Positions 1 through 6,865 of a DNA stretch of 6,865 bases are shown piece by piece. The DNA is taken from positions 1-6,865 of the forward strand of contig JACMOY010000459.1 in assembly GCA_014377795.1 (NCBI GenBank), given 5' to 3'. The stretch comes from Actinomycetota bacterium (GTDB lineage: Bacteria > Actinomycetota > Actinomycetes > Actinomycetales > Angustibacteraceae). Made by a program: the position numbers and the translations under genes. How positions within the stretch are numbered: the first letter of the stretch is position 1; each line of letters begins with the position of its first letter. The notes beneath the pieces are model-generated. The model did not search any database, was not told the origin of the DNA, and worked only from the letters and a program-made list of their open reading frames with translations.

Positions 1-113
1 GAGTCGTCGGCGGGTTTGCTCTCACCGCCGAGGTACGCCATCCGGTGCGGGGTCCAGAGCCGTTCGAAACCGTCGGCTCCACCGGCGAAGTTCGCCGCGT
101 CCTCGATGGTCAC
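1..113 (-). CDS. HIT-domain protein, N-terminal fragment (cut by left edge)
   Basis: Only the first 37 codons are present. Reading from GTG at 113-111 gives a start like [12 protein letters not shown] followed by the segment [15 protein letters not shown]. This W-T-P-H-R-M-A-Y block is typical of actinobacterial HIT-family proteins (Ap4A phosphorylase/hydrolase-like nucleotide-binding enzymes) just before their Cys-rich N-terminal motif and the catalytic HxHxH, both of which lie outside the window. The GTG start overlaps the thrS stop as GTGA (4 bases). No Shine-Dalgarno is visible, so translation is probably coupled to thrS. In actinobacteria the gene after thrS is commonly this HIT protein, followed by pgsA and phosphatidylinositol-mannoside genes. 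That context supports the call, but those genes are not in view. The exact substrate cannot be inferred. Confidence 0.85.
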   Translation of the reverse strand, partial: MTIEDAANFAGGADGFERLWTPHRMAYLGGESKPADD

Positions 114-2140
114 GGCGTCGCGGCGCGGGTCCGCACCGCTGCCACGATCTCGGTGATCGCGTCGTCGACCGGCACCGCGTTCTTCTGCGACCCGTCGCGG
201 TAGCGGAACGAGACAGCGCCCTTGCTCACATCGTCCTCACCGGCGATGAGCATGAAGGGCACCTTCGCCTTCTGCGCATTGCGGATCTTCTTGGGGAACC
301 GGTCGTCGGAGGTGTCGACCTCGACCCGGATGCCCTGCGCTCGCAGGCGGGCGGCGACGTCGTGCAGGTGGTCGGTGAAGACGTCGGCGACCGGGATGGC
401 CACGACCTGCACCGGTGCCAGCCAGGCCGGGAAAGCTCCGGCGTAGTGCTCGAGGAGCACCGCGAAGAACCGCTCGACCGAGCCGAACAGCGCGCGGTGG
501 ATCATCACCGGCCGCTGCCGGGTGCCGTCGGCGGCCTGGTACTCCAGCCCGAAGCGCTCGGGCAGGTTGAAGTCCAGCTGGATGGTCGACATCTGCCAGG
601 TGCGGCCGATGGCGTCGCGCGCCTGCACCGAGATCTTCGGGCCGTAGAACGCCGCACCACCGGGGTCGGGCACCAGCTCGAGCCCCGAGTCCTGCGCCAC
701 CTTGCGCAGCGTGTCGGTCGCCTGCTGCCACACCTCGTCCGACCCGACGTACTTGTCGGGGTTCTTGGTCGACAGCTCGAGGTAGAAGTCGTCCAGCCCG
801 TAGTCCTTGAGCAGGTCGAGGACGAACGTCAGCAGCAGCGCCAGCTCGGACTCGATCTGGTCGACCGCCACGTAGATGTGGGCGTCGTCCTGGGTCATGC
901 CGCGCACCCGCGTCAGGCCGTGCACCACACCGGACTTCTCGTAGCGGTAGACCGATCCGAACTCGAACATCCGCAGCGGCAGCTCGCGGTACGACCGGCC
1001 GCGCGCGCGGAAGACCAGGCAGTGGAACGGGCAGTTCATCGGCTTGAGGTAGTAGTCCTGGCCCGGCTTGCGCACGGCGCCGTCGGCATCCAGCTCGGCG
1101 TCCAGGTGCATCGGCGGGTACATGCCCTCGGCGTACCAGTCCAGGTGCCCGGAGGTCTCGAACAGCGCGCTCTTGGTGATGTGCGGTGAGTAGACGAACT
1201 CGTACCCCGACTCCTCGTGCCGCTGACGGGAGTAGTCCTCCATCGCCTTGCGGATCACGCCGCCTCGCGGATGGAACACGGCCAGGCCCGAGCCGATCTC
1301 GTCGGGGAAGCTGAACAGGTCGAGCTCGGCGCCGAGCTTGCGGTGGTCGCGGCGCTCGGCCTCGGCCAGCCGGTCGACGTACGCGCGCAGCTCGTCCTTG
1401 GTCGGCCACGCGGTGCCGTAGACCCGTTGCAGCTGCGGGTTCTTCTCGCTGCCGCGCCAGTACGCCGCGGCGGTGCGCATCAGGCTGAACCCGTTGGTGA
1501 TGAGCTTGGTCGTCGGCAGGTGCGGCCCGCGGCACAGGTCCTTCCACACCACCTGCCCGTCGCGACCGACGTTGTCGTAGATCGTGAGCTCACCGGCGCC
1601 CACCTCGTTCGCCGCACCCTCGGCGGCGTCCGCCGCGTTGCCCTTGAGGCCGATCAGCTCGAGCTTGTACGGCTCGGCGGCGAGCTCGGCGCGGGCCTGG
1701 TCGTCGGTCACGACGCGGCGCACGAACGTCTGGCCCTCGTTGACGATCCGCTGCATCGCCTTCTCGAGCGCCTTGACGTCCTCGGGCGTGAACGGGGTGG
1801 CGACGTCGAAGTCGTAGTAGAAGCCGTCGCGCACGGGCGGACCGATGCCGAGCCGCGCGTCCGGGTGCGCCTGCTGGACGGCCTGGGCGAGCACGTGCGC
1901 GGTGGAGTGACGCAGCACCGCCAGCCCGTCAGGTGAGTCGATCGTGACGGCCTCGACGACGGCACCGGCGGTCAGCACGTGAGCCAGGTCGCGCAGCTCG
2001 CCATCGACCCGGGCGACGACGATCGCGCCGGCGCCGCGGGCCGCGCCACCGAGCTCGTCGATCAGCAGCCCGCCCGCCGTCGTCCCGATCGGCACCGGAC
2101 GCTCGGCGCCGTCGACGGACACGGTGATCTGGGCGGGCAC
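110..2140 (-). CDS. thrS: Threonyl-tRNA synthetase
   Basis: Cytosolic class II synthetase that charges tRNA-Thr with threonine. Residues are numbered from the upstream ATG at 2152 (680 aa). Domains in order are an N-terminal TGS domain (about 8-72), the N2 editing domain with HSTAH (H82, H86) and CRGPH (C207, H211), the catalytic core, and a C-terminal anticodon-binding domain (about 578-676). The three zinc ligands of the active site are visible as C374 in MNCPFH, H425 in QDDAH and H552 in MIHRA. Motif 2 carries R403 (VYRYEKSG) and motif 3 carries R561 (GSVERF). All are intact, so a full editing enzyme is expected. I prefer the GTG start at 2140-2138 (676 aa). A GGAGG sits five bases before it, whereas the ATG at 2152 has no ribosome binding site and would overlap that GGAGG. 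The stop overlaps the HIT gene start. The identity is certain; only the start codon is open. Confidence 0.98.
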   Translation of the reverse strand: MPAQITVSVDGAERPVPIGTTAGGLLIDELGGAARGAGAIVVARVDGELRDLAHVLTAGAVVEAVTIDSPDGLAVLRHSTAHVLAQAVQQAHPDARLGIGPPVRDGFYYDFDVATPFTPEDVKALEKAMQRIVNEGQTFVRRVVTDDQARAELAAEPYKLELIGLKGNAADAAEGAANEVGAGELTIYDNVGRDGQVVWKDLCRGPHLPTTKLITNGFSLMRTAAAYWRGSEKNPQLQRVYGTAWPTKDELRAYVDRLAEAERRDHRKLGAELDLFSFPDEIGSGLAVFHPRGGVIRKAMEDYSRQRHEESGYEFVYSPHITKSALFETSGHLDWYAEGMYPPMHLDAELDADGAVRKPGQDYYLKPMNCPFHCLVFRARGRSYRELPLRMFEFGSVYRYEKSGVVHGLTRVRGMTQDDAHIYVAVDQIESELALLLTFVLDLLKDYGLDDFYLELSTKNPDKYVGSDEVWQQATDTLRKVAQDSGLELVPDPGGAAFYGPKISVQARDAIGRTWQMSTIQLDFNLPERFGLEYQAADGTRQRPVMIHRALFGSVERFFAVLLEHYAGAFPAWLAPVQVVAIPVADVFTDHLHDVAARLRAQGIRVEVDTSDDRFPKKIRNAQKAKVPFMLIAGEDDVSKGAVSFRYRDGSQKNAVPVDDAITEIVAAVRTRAATP

Positions 2141-2145
2141 GACGA

Positions 2146-2150
2146 CCTCC
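2146..2150 (-). promoter_or_regulatory. Shine-Dalgarno GGAGG deciding the thrS start
   Basis: On the minus strand the sequence reads ATGGAGGTCGTCGTG. The GGAGG is followed by five bases (TCGTC) and then GTG at 2140-2138. This is normal spacing for initiation at that GTG, just before the first TGS strand (PAQITVSV). Sequence upstream of the alternative ATG (2152-2150) is C-rich and has no comparable motif. Confidence 0.55.
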
Positions 2151-2190
2151 ATGGTGCTGGGGGGAGCAGGTGGTCCGACCCTGCCCGGCG

Positions 2191-2196
2191 ATCGTA
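2191..2196 (-). promoter_or_regulatory. Possible -10 box upstream of thrS
   Basis: The minus strand of the 2153-2226 gap contains TACGAT, a good match to the actinobacterial TANNNT -10 pattern. It is the only AT-leaning stretch in this GC-rich gap. A start of transcription about seven bases downstream (near 2184) would give a leader of roughly 30-45 bases. A -35 element is poor: TTCGGG lies 18 bases upstream and matches mainly in its TT. No T-box or other leader structure was recognised in this short gap. This is inference from motif and position only. Confidence 0.35.
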
Positions 2197-2226
2197 TCGA
2201 GCCCGGCGCCCAGCCCCGAACGGGAT

Positions 2227-2862
2227 TCAGTCGCGGGTGAGAACCGCCTCGTCACCCTCGCTGACCTGGCCCTCGACCAGGACGTCGGCGTACACCCCGA
2301 GGCAGTGCCGCGGGGCCTTGGAGATCCGCAGCACCGCTGCGCCGACCTGCAGGCTCGCGCCGACCCAGCCCGTCTCGAGCCCGTCACCCATGAGGTCGAG
2401 CACGAGGTTGGCGCGCGGCTCCTCGACGCTGCAGGGGCAGAGCCCCCCCTCGTCGTCGTGGGCGTGGCCGCCGGCGATCGCCTGGCGGCTGACGACGTGC
2501 ACCGGGGCGACCTCGTTGTAGCCGCCTGCGGCGGTGGCGACGGTGACCGGTTCACCGAGCAGCAGCGACAGCGCGGTCTCGGCGTCGGGCCCGGCCAGCG
2601 CCTGGCCCCCGGCCAGCGTGACCCGCGGGGCGTCGTCCAAAACGTCGGCACGCACGGTGCGCAGGACGTCGGCCCGCTTGGCGTTGACCACCTCGCCCGC
2701 CTCGTCGACCACGGCCCACCGCCGGTCGTCCTGCACGCCAGAGGTCAGGAACCGGGCGGACGCCAGGGGCAGGGCGTCCAAGGACTTCACCGGAAAGGCG
2801 CGCAGCGACACGACGCGGCCGACGACGGTGGTCCCGATCGGGGACGGGGAGTCAGAGCTCAT
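2227..2862 (-). CDS. MOSC-domain protein (MOSC N-terminal barrel plus compact MOSC domain)
   Basis: This is a 211-aa cytosolic protein with no signal peptide or membrane segment. Residues 16-65 ([14 protein letters not shown], then [14 protein letters not shown]) are the MOSC N-terminal beta-barrel domain. The C-terminal half carries [10 protein letters not shown] (120-129), RANLVLDL (150-157), [18 protein letters not shown] (165-182) and HCLGVYADV (186-194). C187 fits the conserved MOSC cysteine that binds molybdenum cofactor or sulfur in mARC and MoCo-sulfurase relatives. The protein is shorter than usual: the loop normally between that Cys and the GVYA strand is almost absent, and the region before RANLVL holds a Gly/Asp-rich stretch with CPC (C142, C144). 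The ATG at 2862 has no Shine-Dalgarno. It lies 28 bases after the dab gene stop and upstream of thrS on the same strand. The substrate is unknown. A molybdopterin-dependent or sulfur-transfer role is inferred from the family only. Confidence 0.88.
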   Translation of the reverse strand: MSSDSPSPIGTTVVGRVVSLRAFPVKSLDALPLASARFLTSGVQDDRRWAVVDEAGEVVNAKRADVLRTVRADVLDDAPRVTLAGGQALAGPDAETALSLLLGEPVTVATAAGGYNEVAPVHVVSRQAIAGGHAHDDEGGLCPCSVEEPRANLVLDLMGDGLETGWVGASLQVGAAVLRISKAPRHCLGVYADVLVEGQVSEGDEAVLTRD

Positions 2863-2869
2863 GGCTCAG

Positions 2870-2875
2870 AGCGTA
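2870..2875 (-). promoter_or_regulatory. Possible -10 box of a leaderless MOSC transcript
   Basis: TACGCT (TANNNT pattern) lies seven bases before the MOSC ATG on the minus strand. There is no Shine-Dalgarno between them. This spacing is what a leaderless actinobacterial mRNA would show, with transcription beginning at or next to the A of the ATG. ATGACA lies upstream but only 13 bases away, too close for a standard -35. This is weak evidence from motif position. Confidence 0.25.
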
Positions 2876-2890
2876 CGTCGCAGCGACCTG

Positions 2891-5800
2891 TCATCGGGGG
2901 AAGGAGCTAGCGGCGCCACCCCTGTCTCCTTCGGTATGCAGCCGGCGCGCCGGGCGTGGAATGTTCTGGCCCCGGGTGGCCGATGGCGGTGGTTCGGAAC
3001 TGGGACGGCACCAGGGCTGCCACGTCAGGTGCGGGGTGAGCCGGTGGACGGTGCCCGTATCCGGGTCGATCGCGGCCAGGGTCATCCAGTCGTTGCCGAT
3101 CAACGACTGGATCACCTGGTGCCGGCGCACGATCGCGATGATGGCCGCTGGGGACGCCCAGGCCAGGACGAGCTGGCGCAGCGGTTCGTGCTGGGCGGTG
3201 TCGGGGTGGTGTCGTGGGTCGGCGGCGAACAGGGCCTGCCAGGGCAGTCCCAGACGCAGGTCGCCGTGGGCGCCGGTCAGCACCCCGACGTCACCGACGA
3301 CGTTGTGGGTGGCCTTGTCGCCGGCGCCGAATACCTCGTGGTCGACGGTGGACGCGTAGTACTGGGCGTTGATCCACTGGGTGACGATGGTGGGCGCGGT
3401 CAGGATCGTCTCCAGGATCGCGTCGTCCCGGTCGAGGTCGGGGTGGTAGTCGTGCAGGAACACCCGCCCGTGCAGGTCCAGGTCGCGGGTCAGCGCCCGC
3501 GGGCCGATGACGAACGCCGCGTTGCCGGCCAGTCCCCACTCCGGGAACGGTTGCGCCCAGTCCCCGGCCCGGTCCCGCAGCTGGCGGGCCAGCACGGCGG
3601 GTGGGACGGGGTGGGCCGCAACACCGGGCAGGAGCGCGGCACGTTCGGCTCGGACGGCGTCGGCAGCTGCGGCCAGGCCAGCCTGCAGCCGTGCCAGTGC
3701 TTCGAGCTGCTTCGAGGAGGCGTGCAGGTGCGGGTCGATGCTCACCTCGTCAGTGGTGGTGTCGTGCACAGCGGCGACGGCCAGGCTCGTCGCCGGGATG
3801 GTGATGCCCTCGTCGGCCAGCGCGGCTCGTACGTCGGGGTCGTTGAGGATGTCGGCCAGGACCCGGGCGTTGACGTGCCCGCTGTTGCCACCGCAGGCCC
3901 CGCAGTCGTACGCGGCGGCGAACGCGTTGTTCTCCACCGTGGCCCCGTGGCCGCAGATGACCAGCAGTGGCGCGAACCCGTCCACCAACCCGAGGGTGCG
4001 CAGGACGTCCCCGGCGACCTCGGCCCGTTGGTGGGTGGTCAGGCCCACCGGCAGCACCGGGCTCCCGTCGGTGGGTGGGGTCTGCGGGCCGCCGGCTCGG
4101 ATGGTCAGCTCTGGTGGTCCCCACCGGTCGGTGCTGGCGTGCCAGGCTCGGCCGACCCGGTGCCACTGCGCGGGGACGAGGGTCTGGGCCAGACCCGCGA
4201 TTCCTGACAGGGCCCCGCCGGCCTCGGCGAGCAGCAACGGGGTCACCGGAGCCGCACTCACCGCGAGGGTCGCCGCGCGCAACCCCTGTCGCAGCCCCGC
4301 CCGCTCCGGGGTGGGTGCGGTGACGGTGAACCCTGGCCGGACCAGCGCCGGGCACTGCTCGAACGTGGCTCCCTGCGGCGAGCGGTAGCTCAGAACAGCG
4401 CCGAAGAACCCGGCGAACCCGAACGTCGCGTACGGGCCGGTGCCCTCCAGGGCACGGCGCAGCCGTTCGGAGCGGACGTCGATGCAGAACACCAGCTGAG
4501 CCGCGATGGTGCGGGCCGGTGCAGGACTGCCCTGACCGGTGGCCGCGACAGCGAGGGCTCGGGCCTGGATCTGGTCGACCAGAGGCTGCCGGAACCCCAG
4601 CTCGTAGGCCGCCTGCCACACACCCCTGCGCTGAGCCCAGCCGCGAGCTCCCACCGAGGCATCCAGGTGGCCACTCACCGGGTAGTCGATGGTCGCCGCG
4701 GCGCTGCCGGCGAGGAGAAGATCCAGCGCGGCGCGCAGGGCGACGAGCTCGAGGAGGGGCCCGCTGTGGCCGCTCTGGCGGGCCCGCCACGCGGCGTGCC
4801 CCGCCCACCCCGGCGCGGCGGTGAGCAGAGCGCACACGTACGCGACGTGAGCCTGGCTCGGTACGCCGGCCCGGTCGAGCATCCAGCCCAGGGCCTGCGC
4901 TGGGTCGTCGGGAATCTCGCGGACCCGGGCGCTGACGCGGGCCAGGCCAACCGTCCGGTCGTACCCGGGGGTCGATGCGGCCCGCCGCCACAGCTGCCAC
5001 GGACCGTTCGAGTCATCGAGGGCACGTGACCAGGCCCGCTGGCACCACAGTGCGGCGTGGTCGTCGGCCACCTGTGCCAACCCCACGCCCCTGCCACGCC
5101 CGAGTTCGACCAGATCGGTGAACCGGCGCGCAGCCCCCCGGCCCCTTCCGTCTGCCTCGCTCTCAGCCGTCTGCAGATCAGCGACCAGAGCACCCACGAA
5201 CGTGTCCAGGTCCGCTTCGTCGTAGTCCTGGTCCTGGTCGACCCAACGCTGCCGCGCGGCGGCCCGCAGGTGATCACCGGTGATTCGGCCCTGCGCGTAC
5301 AGCCGCCGGTACGCCGAGGCCGGCAGGTACCCGCGCGTCCCGAACAGCCTGCCGGACATCGCCGCCGCGTCATCGAAGGCGAACAGCTCCAAGTTGGCCA
5401 ACGGGTTGGCCGCGACCAGGGTCCGCAGCGGCCACGCCGGCGCACACACCGACGCCGCGGTCTGCACCAGATGGCGCGCCTGGCTGGCGTCCAGGGCCTT
5501 GCACCCGCGGTCCAGACCCACGTCGGGCGTCGGCCACGCGGCCGTCCCGGACACCCTCCGGGTCCACGGTGGCAGCGCAGACCCGGTGAACCGGACGGCC
5601 CACCAGCCGGCCGGGTCGGCTGCCGTCGACCGGACGAGAAGCACGGTCACCGCCCCCACACCGACGACGCCTGCGACAAGTGCAGCCGCCAGGGGGCCCG
5701 GCCACAGCGGCAGGTGCGGCAGCGCCGACGACAGGAGCCCCTCGGCCCCGGTCAGCACCCAGGCGTAAGCCGCCACGGCGACAGCCACGGTGACGGCCAC

Positions 5801-6865
5801 CCCGGCGGCCACCCGAGCCGAGACATCCCGACGCCGGGCCACACCCCCCGCAGCAAGGACCGCAGCGGCCCCCGCCATCAGCAGCGGCATGACCGCGGCC
5901 GGGCCCAGGCGGGCGATCGAGTCCGACACCGGCCGCCACGCCAGGGCCGCCGCGACCAGCAGGGCCAGTGCCGCAGACCCCGCTGCAGCCGGCAGGCGGC
6001 GCACGGCACCGTCGACCACCGGTCCGGTCGGCTGCCACCGTTCACGGTTGACCGCTCCGCCGGCGCGCAGGAACAACCACGCCTTGTAGAAGCCGTGCCC
6101 CACCAGGTGCAGCACCGCCGCCGCGGGAAGACCCAGACCGAGCTGGACCGCCATGTAGCCCATCTGAGCCGTCGTCGAGCACGCCAGCCGTCCCTTCACA
6201 TCCGCCCGGGCACGCGCCGCGACGGTGCCGAAGACCACCGACGCGGACCCCACGACGAGAAGCACCAGCAACACGGCCGGTGCGGCGACGAACAGCGGCC
6301 AGAGCAGGCACACCAGCACCCCCGCGCCGTTGACGATCCCGGCGTGCAGGAACGCCGAGACCGGGGACGGGGCCTCCGCGGTCTCCGGCAACCAGGACTG
6401 CGCCGGGACCAGGGCCGAGCGCACCACGCACCCCACGATGAGCAGCGCCGCCACGATCGTCGAGCCCACGCCGGGAAGCTCCACCCGGGCGAGCTCCGCG
6501 CGGTTCACCGTGGGCAGCAGCACCAGCGCCAGCGCCACCCCTACCCACACCGCGGCGTCCCCGACGAGCAGCGTCCGCCGCACGTACCCGGCGGCCCGCC
6601 GTGACGACTCCGTGCCGGGCTGAGCCACCAGAGCCGCCAGTGCCATGCCGCTGACGGTCCATCCCGCCGCGATGACCGGCAGACTCGCCCCCGCCACCAG
6701 CACGGTCAAGGACGTCAGCGCGGTCAGCAGGAGCCAGCCGAACCTGCCCGTCCGGGCCTGACCGACCAGGTTGCGTGCTGAGTACGCGGCGACCAACGCA
6801 CCGACGCACCCGACGAAACCGAGGAGCACCACGCTCAGGACGTCGACCCGCAGACCCAGCGCCAC
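2891..6865 (-). CDS. dabB-dabA: DabB-DabA fusion, putative inorganic carbon transporter (5' end cut by right edge)
   Basis: At least 1324 residues, open at the right edge. The GTG at 6865 is probably an internal valine, because the first membrane segments of a DabB are missing. Residues 1-413 are a NuoL/MrpA-type membrane protein with about 12 hydrophobic segments. They include LPETAEAPSPVSAFLHAG (159-176) and LACSTTAQMGYM (227-238) followed by HLVGHGFYKAWLF (253-265), the DabB version of the proton-translocating family. Residues about 457-1287 are a full DUF2309/DabA domain: LVAANPLANLELF (483-495), FCIDVRSE (793-800), FGFAGFFG (815-822), CGHG (971-974), DCGACGG (987-993), QWINAQYYASTVD (1163-1175) and THNVVGDVGV (1186-1195). 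The beta-carbonic-anhydrase-like zinc site C794, D796, H973, C988 is complete. Known DABs use ion-gradient-coupled CO2 hydration to accumulate bicarbonate. DabA should face the cytoplasm. A Pro/Arg-rich tail (1288-1324) ends the protein. The function is inferred from the family, while the in-frame fusion is directly visible. Confidence 0.93.
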   Translation of the reverse strand: MALGLRVDVLSVVLLGFVGCVGALVAAYSARNLVGQARTGRFGWLLLTALTSLTVLVAGASLPVIAAGWTVSGMALAALVAQPGTESSRRAAGYVRRTLLVGDAAVWVGVALALVLLPTVNRAELARVELPGVGSTIVAALLIVGCVVRSALVPAQSWLPETAEAPSPVSAFLHAGIVNGAGVLVCLLWPLFVAAPAVLLVLLVVGSASVVFGTVAARARADVKGRLACSTTAQMGYMAVQLGLGLPAAAVLHLVGHGFYKAWLFLRAGGAVNRERWQPTGPVVDGAVRRLPAAAGSAALALLVAAALAWRPVSDSIARLGPAAVMPLLMAGAAAVLAAGGVARRRDVSARVAAGVAVTVAVAVAAYAWVLTGAEGLLSSALPHLPLWPGPLAAALVAGVVGVGAVTVLLVRSTAADPAGWWAVRFTGSALPPWTRRVSGTAAWPTPDVGLDRGCKALDASQARHLVQTAASVCAPAWPLRTLVAANPLANLELFAFDDAAAMSGRLFGTRGYLPASAYRRLYAQGRITGDHLRAAARQRWVDQDQDYDEADLDTFVGALVADLQTAESEADGRGRGAARRFTDLVELGRGRGVGLAQVADDHAALWCQRAWSRALDDSNGPWQLWRRAASTPGYDRTVGLARVSARVREIPDDPAQALGWMLDRAGVPSQAHVAYVCALLTAAPGWAGHAAWRARQSGHSGPLLELVALRAALDLLLAGSAAATIDYPVSGHLDASVGARGWAQRRGVWQAAYELGFRQPLVDQIQARALAVAATGQGSPAPARTIAAQLVFCIDVRSERLRRALEGTGPYATFGFAGFFGAVLSYRSPQGATFEQCPALVRPGFTVTAPTPERAGLRQGLRAATLAVSAAPVTPLLLAEAGGALSGIAGLAQTLVPAQWHRVGRAWHASTDRWGPPELTIRAGGPQTPPTDGSPVLPVGLTTHQRAEVAGDVLRTLGLVDGFAPLLVICGHGATVENNAFAAAYDCGACGGNSGHVNARVLADILNDPDVRAALADEGITIPATSLAVAAVHDTTTDEVSIDPHLHASSKQLEALARLQAGLAAAADAVRAERAALLPGVAAHPVPPAVLARQLRDRAGDWAQPFPEWGLAGNAAFVIGPRALTRDLDLHGRVFLHDYHPDLDRDDAILETILTAPTIVTQWINAQYYASTVDHEVFGAGDKATHNVVGDVGVLTGAHGDLRLGLPWQALFAADPRHHPDTAQHEPLRQLVLAWASPAAIIAIVRRHQVIQSLIGNDWMTLAAIDPDTGTVHRLTPHLTWQPWCRPSSEPPPSATRGQNIPRPARRLHTEGDRGGAASSFPR
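3084..3112. repeat. Perfect 12-bp inverted repeat with 5-base loop inside the dabA part
   Basis: ATCCAGTCGTTG at 3084-3095 is followed by CCGAT and then by its exact reverse complement CAACGACTGGAT at 3101-3112. On the coding strand this covers codons 1252-1261 (IQSLIGNDW plus part of the next Met), about 190 bases before the stop. The pairing ends at both outer flanks. There is no T-run after it on either strand, so it is not a standard terminator. It could form an mRNA hairpin near the 3' end of the gene. Confidence 0.8.
5498..5626 (-). other. Linker joining the DabB and DabA domains
   Basis: Residues 414-456 of the fusion lie between the last hydrophobic segment (LAAALVAGVVGVGAVTVLLV, 392-411) and the DabA start (KALDASQARHLV, 456-467). 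The linker is rich in Trp, Pro, Ser and Thr and has no predicted membrane span. It contains no stop and no ATG. In-frame GTG codons occur at residues 438 and 449. The first is directly abutted by GGAGG-like sequence with no spacer, so neither looks like a good independent start. The two halves are therefore most likely one polypeptide. Confidence 0.7.

Noticed and set aside
237..1547. Minus-strand 436-aa open frame within thrS in another frame
   Set aside because: It is an Arg/Ala/Pro-rich shadow, and the thrS frame carries all catalytic motifs.
2153..2226. T-box or other riboswitch leader before thrS
   Set aside because: The gap is about 75-85 bases, with no T-box consensus and no antiterminator-like structure.
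2863..2890. Possible terminator between the dab gene and MOSC
   Set aside because: Only a GTCGC-T-GCGAC inverted repeat with a one-base loop is present, and there is no T-tract. It cannot form a normal terminator hairpin.
2534..4207. Long plus-strand open frame (557 aa) opposite the MOSC and dabA regions
   Set aside because: It has no recognisable domain and an Arg/Gly/Val/Gln-rich composition typical of an antisense shadow in GC-rich DNA. The minus-strand frame has strong family motifs throughout.
5273..5284. 12-bp palindrome ATCACCGGTGAT inside dabA
   Set aside because: It has no loop and explains itself by the codons for ITGD. There is no repeat elsewhere or promoter context.
5057..6604. 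Long plus-strand open frame (515 aa) opposite the dabB region
   Set aside because: It is very Arg/Gln/His/Pro-rich with no family match. It is the antisense image of the hydrophobic DabB segments.

Overview
The window looks like chromosomal DNA of a high-GC actinobacterium. Nearly all third codon positions are G or C (roughly 70% GC by eye), and thrS followed by a HIT-family gene is the start of the conserved actinobacterial thrS-HIT-pgsA-PIM gene order. All real genes lie on the minus strand and read right to left. The genus cannot be fixed from this sequence.

Layout in transcription order: (1) 6865-2891, one very long open frame that is cut by the right edge. Its N-terminal part is a NuoL/MrpA-like membrane subunit (DabB type). 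It runs without a stop into a complete DUF2309/DabA domain, so it is a DabB-DabA single-chain inorganic-carbon transporter. (2) After 28 bases, 2862-2227, a small MOSC-domain protein with a conserved cysteine and an unusually compact C-terminal half. (3) After a gap of about 75-85 bases that holds a possible -10 box and a Shine-Dalgarno, thrS (threonyl-tRNA synthetase), complete with editing and catalytic domains. (4) Overlapping the thrS stop by GTGA, the first 37 codons of a HIT-domain protein, cut by the left edge.

thrS and the HIT gene are translationally coupled housekeeping genes. The MOSC gene may be read through from the dab gene or have its own leaderless promoter. The most interesting object is the DabB-DabA fusion. 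In the characterised DAB systems the membrane proton-channel-like subunit and the cytoplasmic carbonic-anhydrase-like subunit are separate proteins. Here they are joined by a linker of about 43 residues, and all four expected zinc-site residues (Cys, Asp, His, Cys) are in place with the family spacing. No carboxysome, RuBisCO or other carbon-fixation gene is visible, so a role in supplying bicarbonate to general metabolism is a reasonable inference. No RNA genes, mobile elements, CRISPR arrays or convincing terminators were seen.
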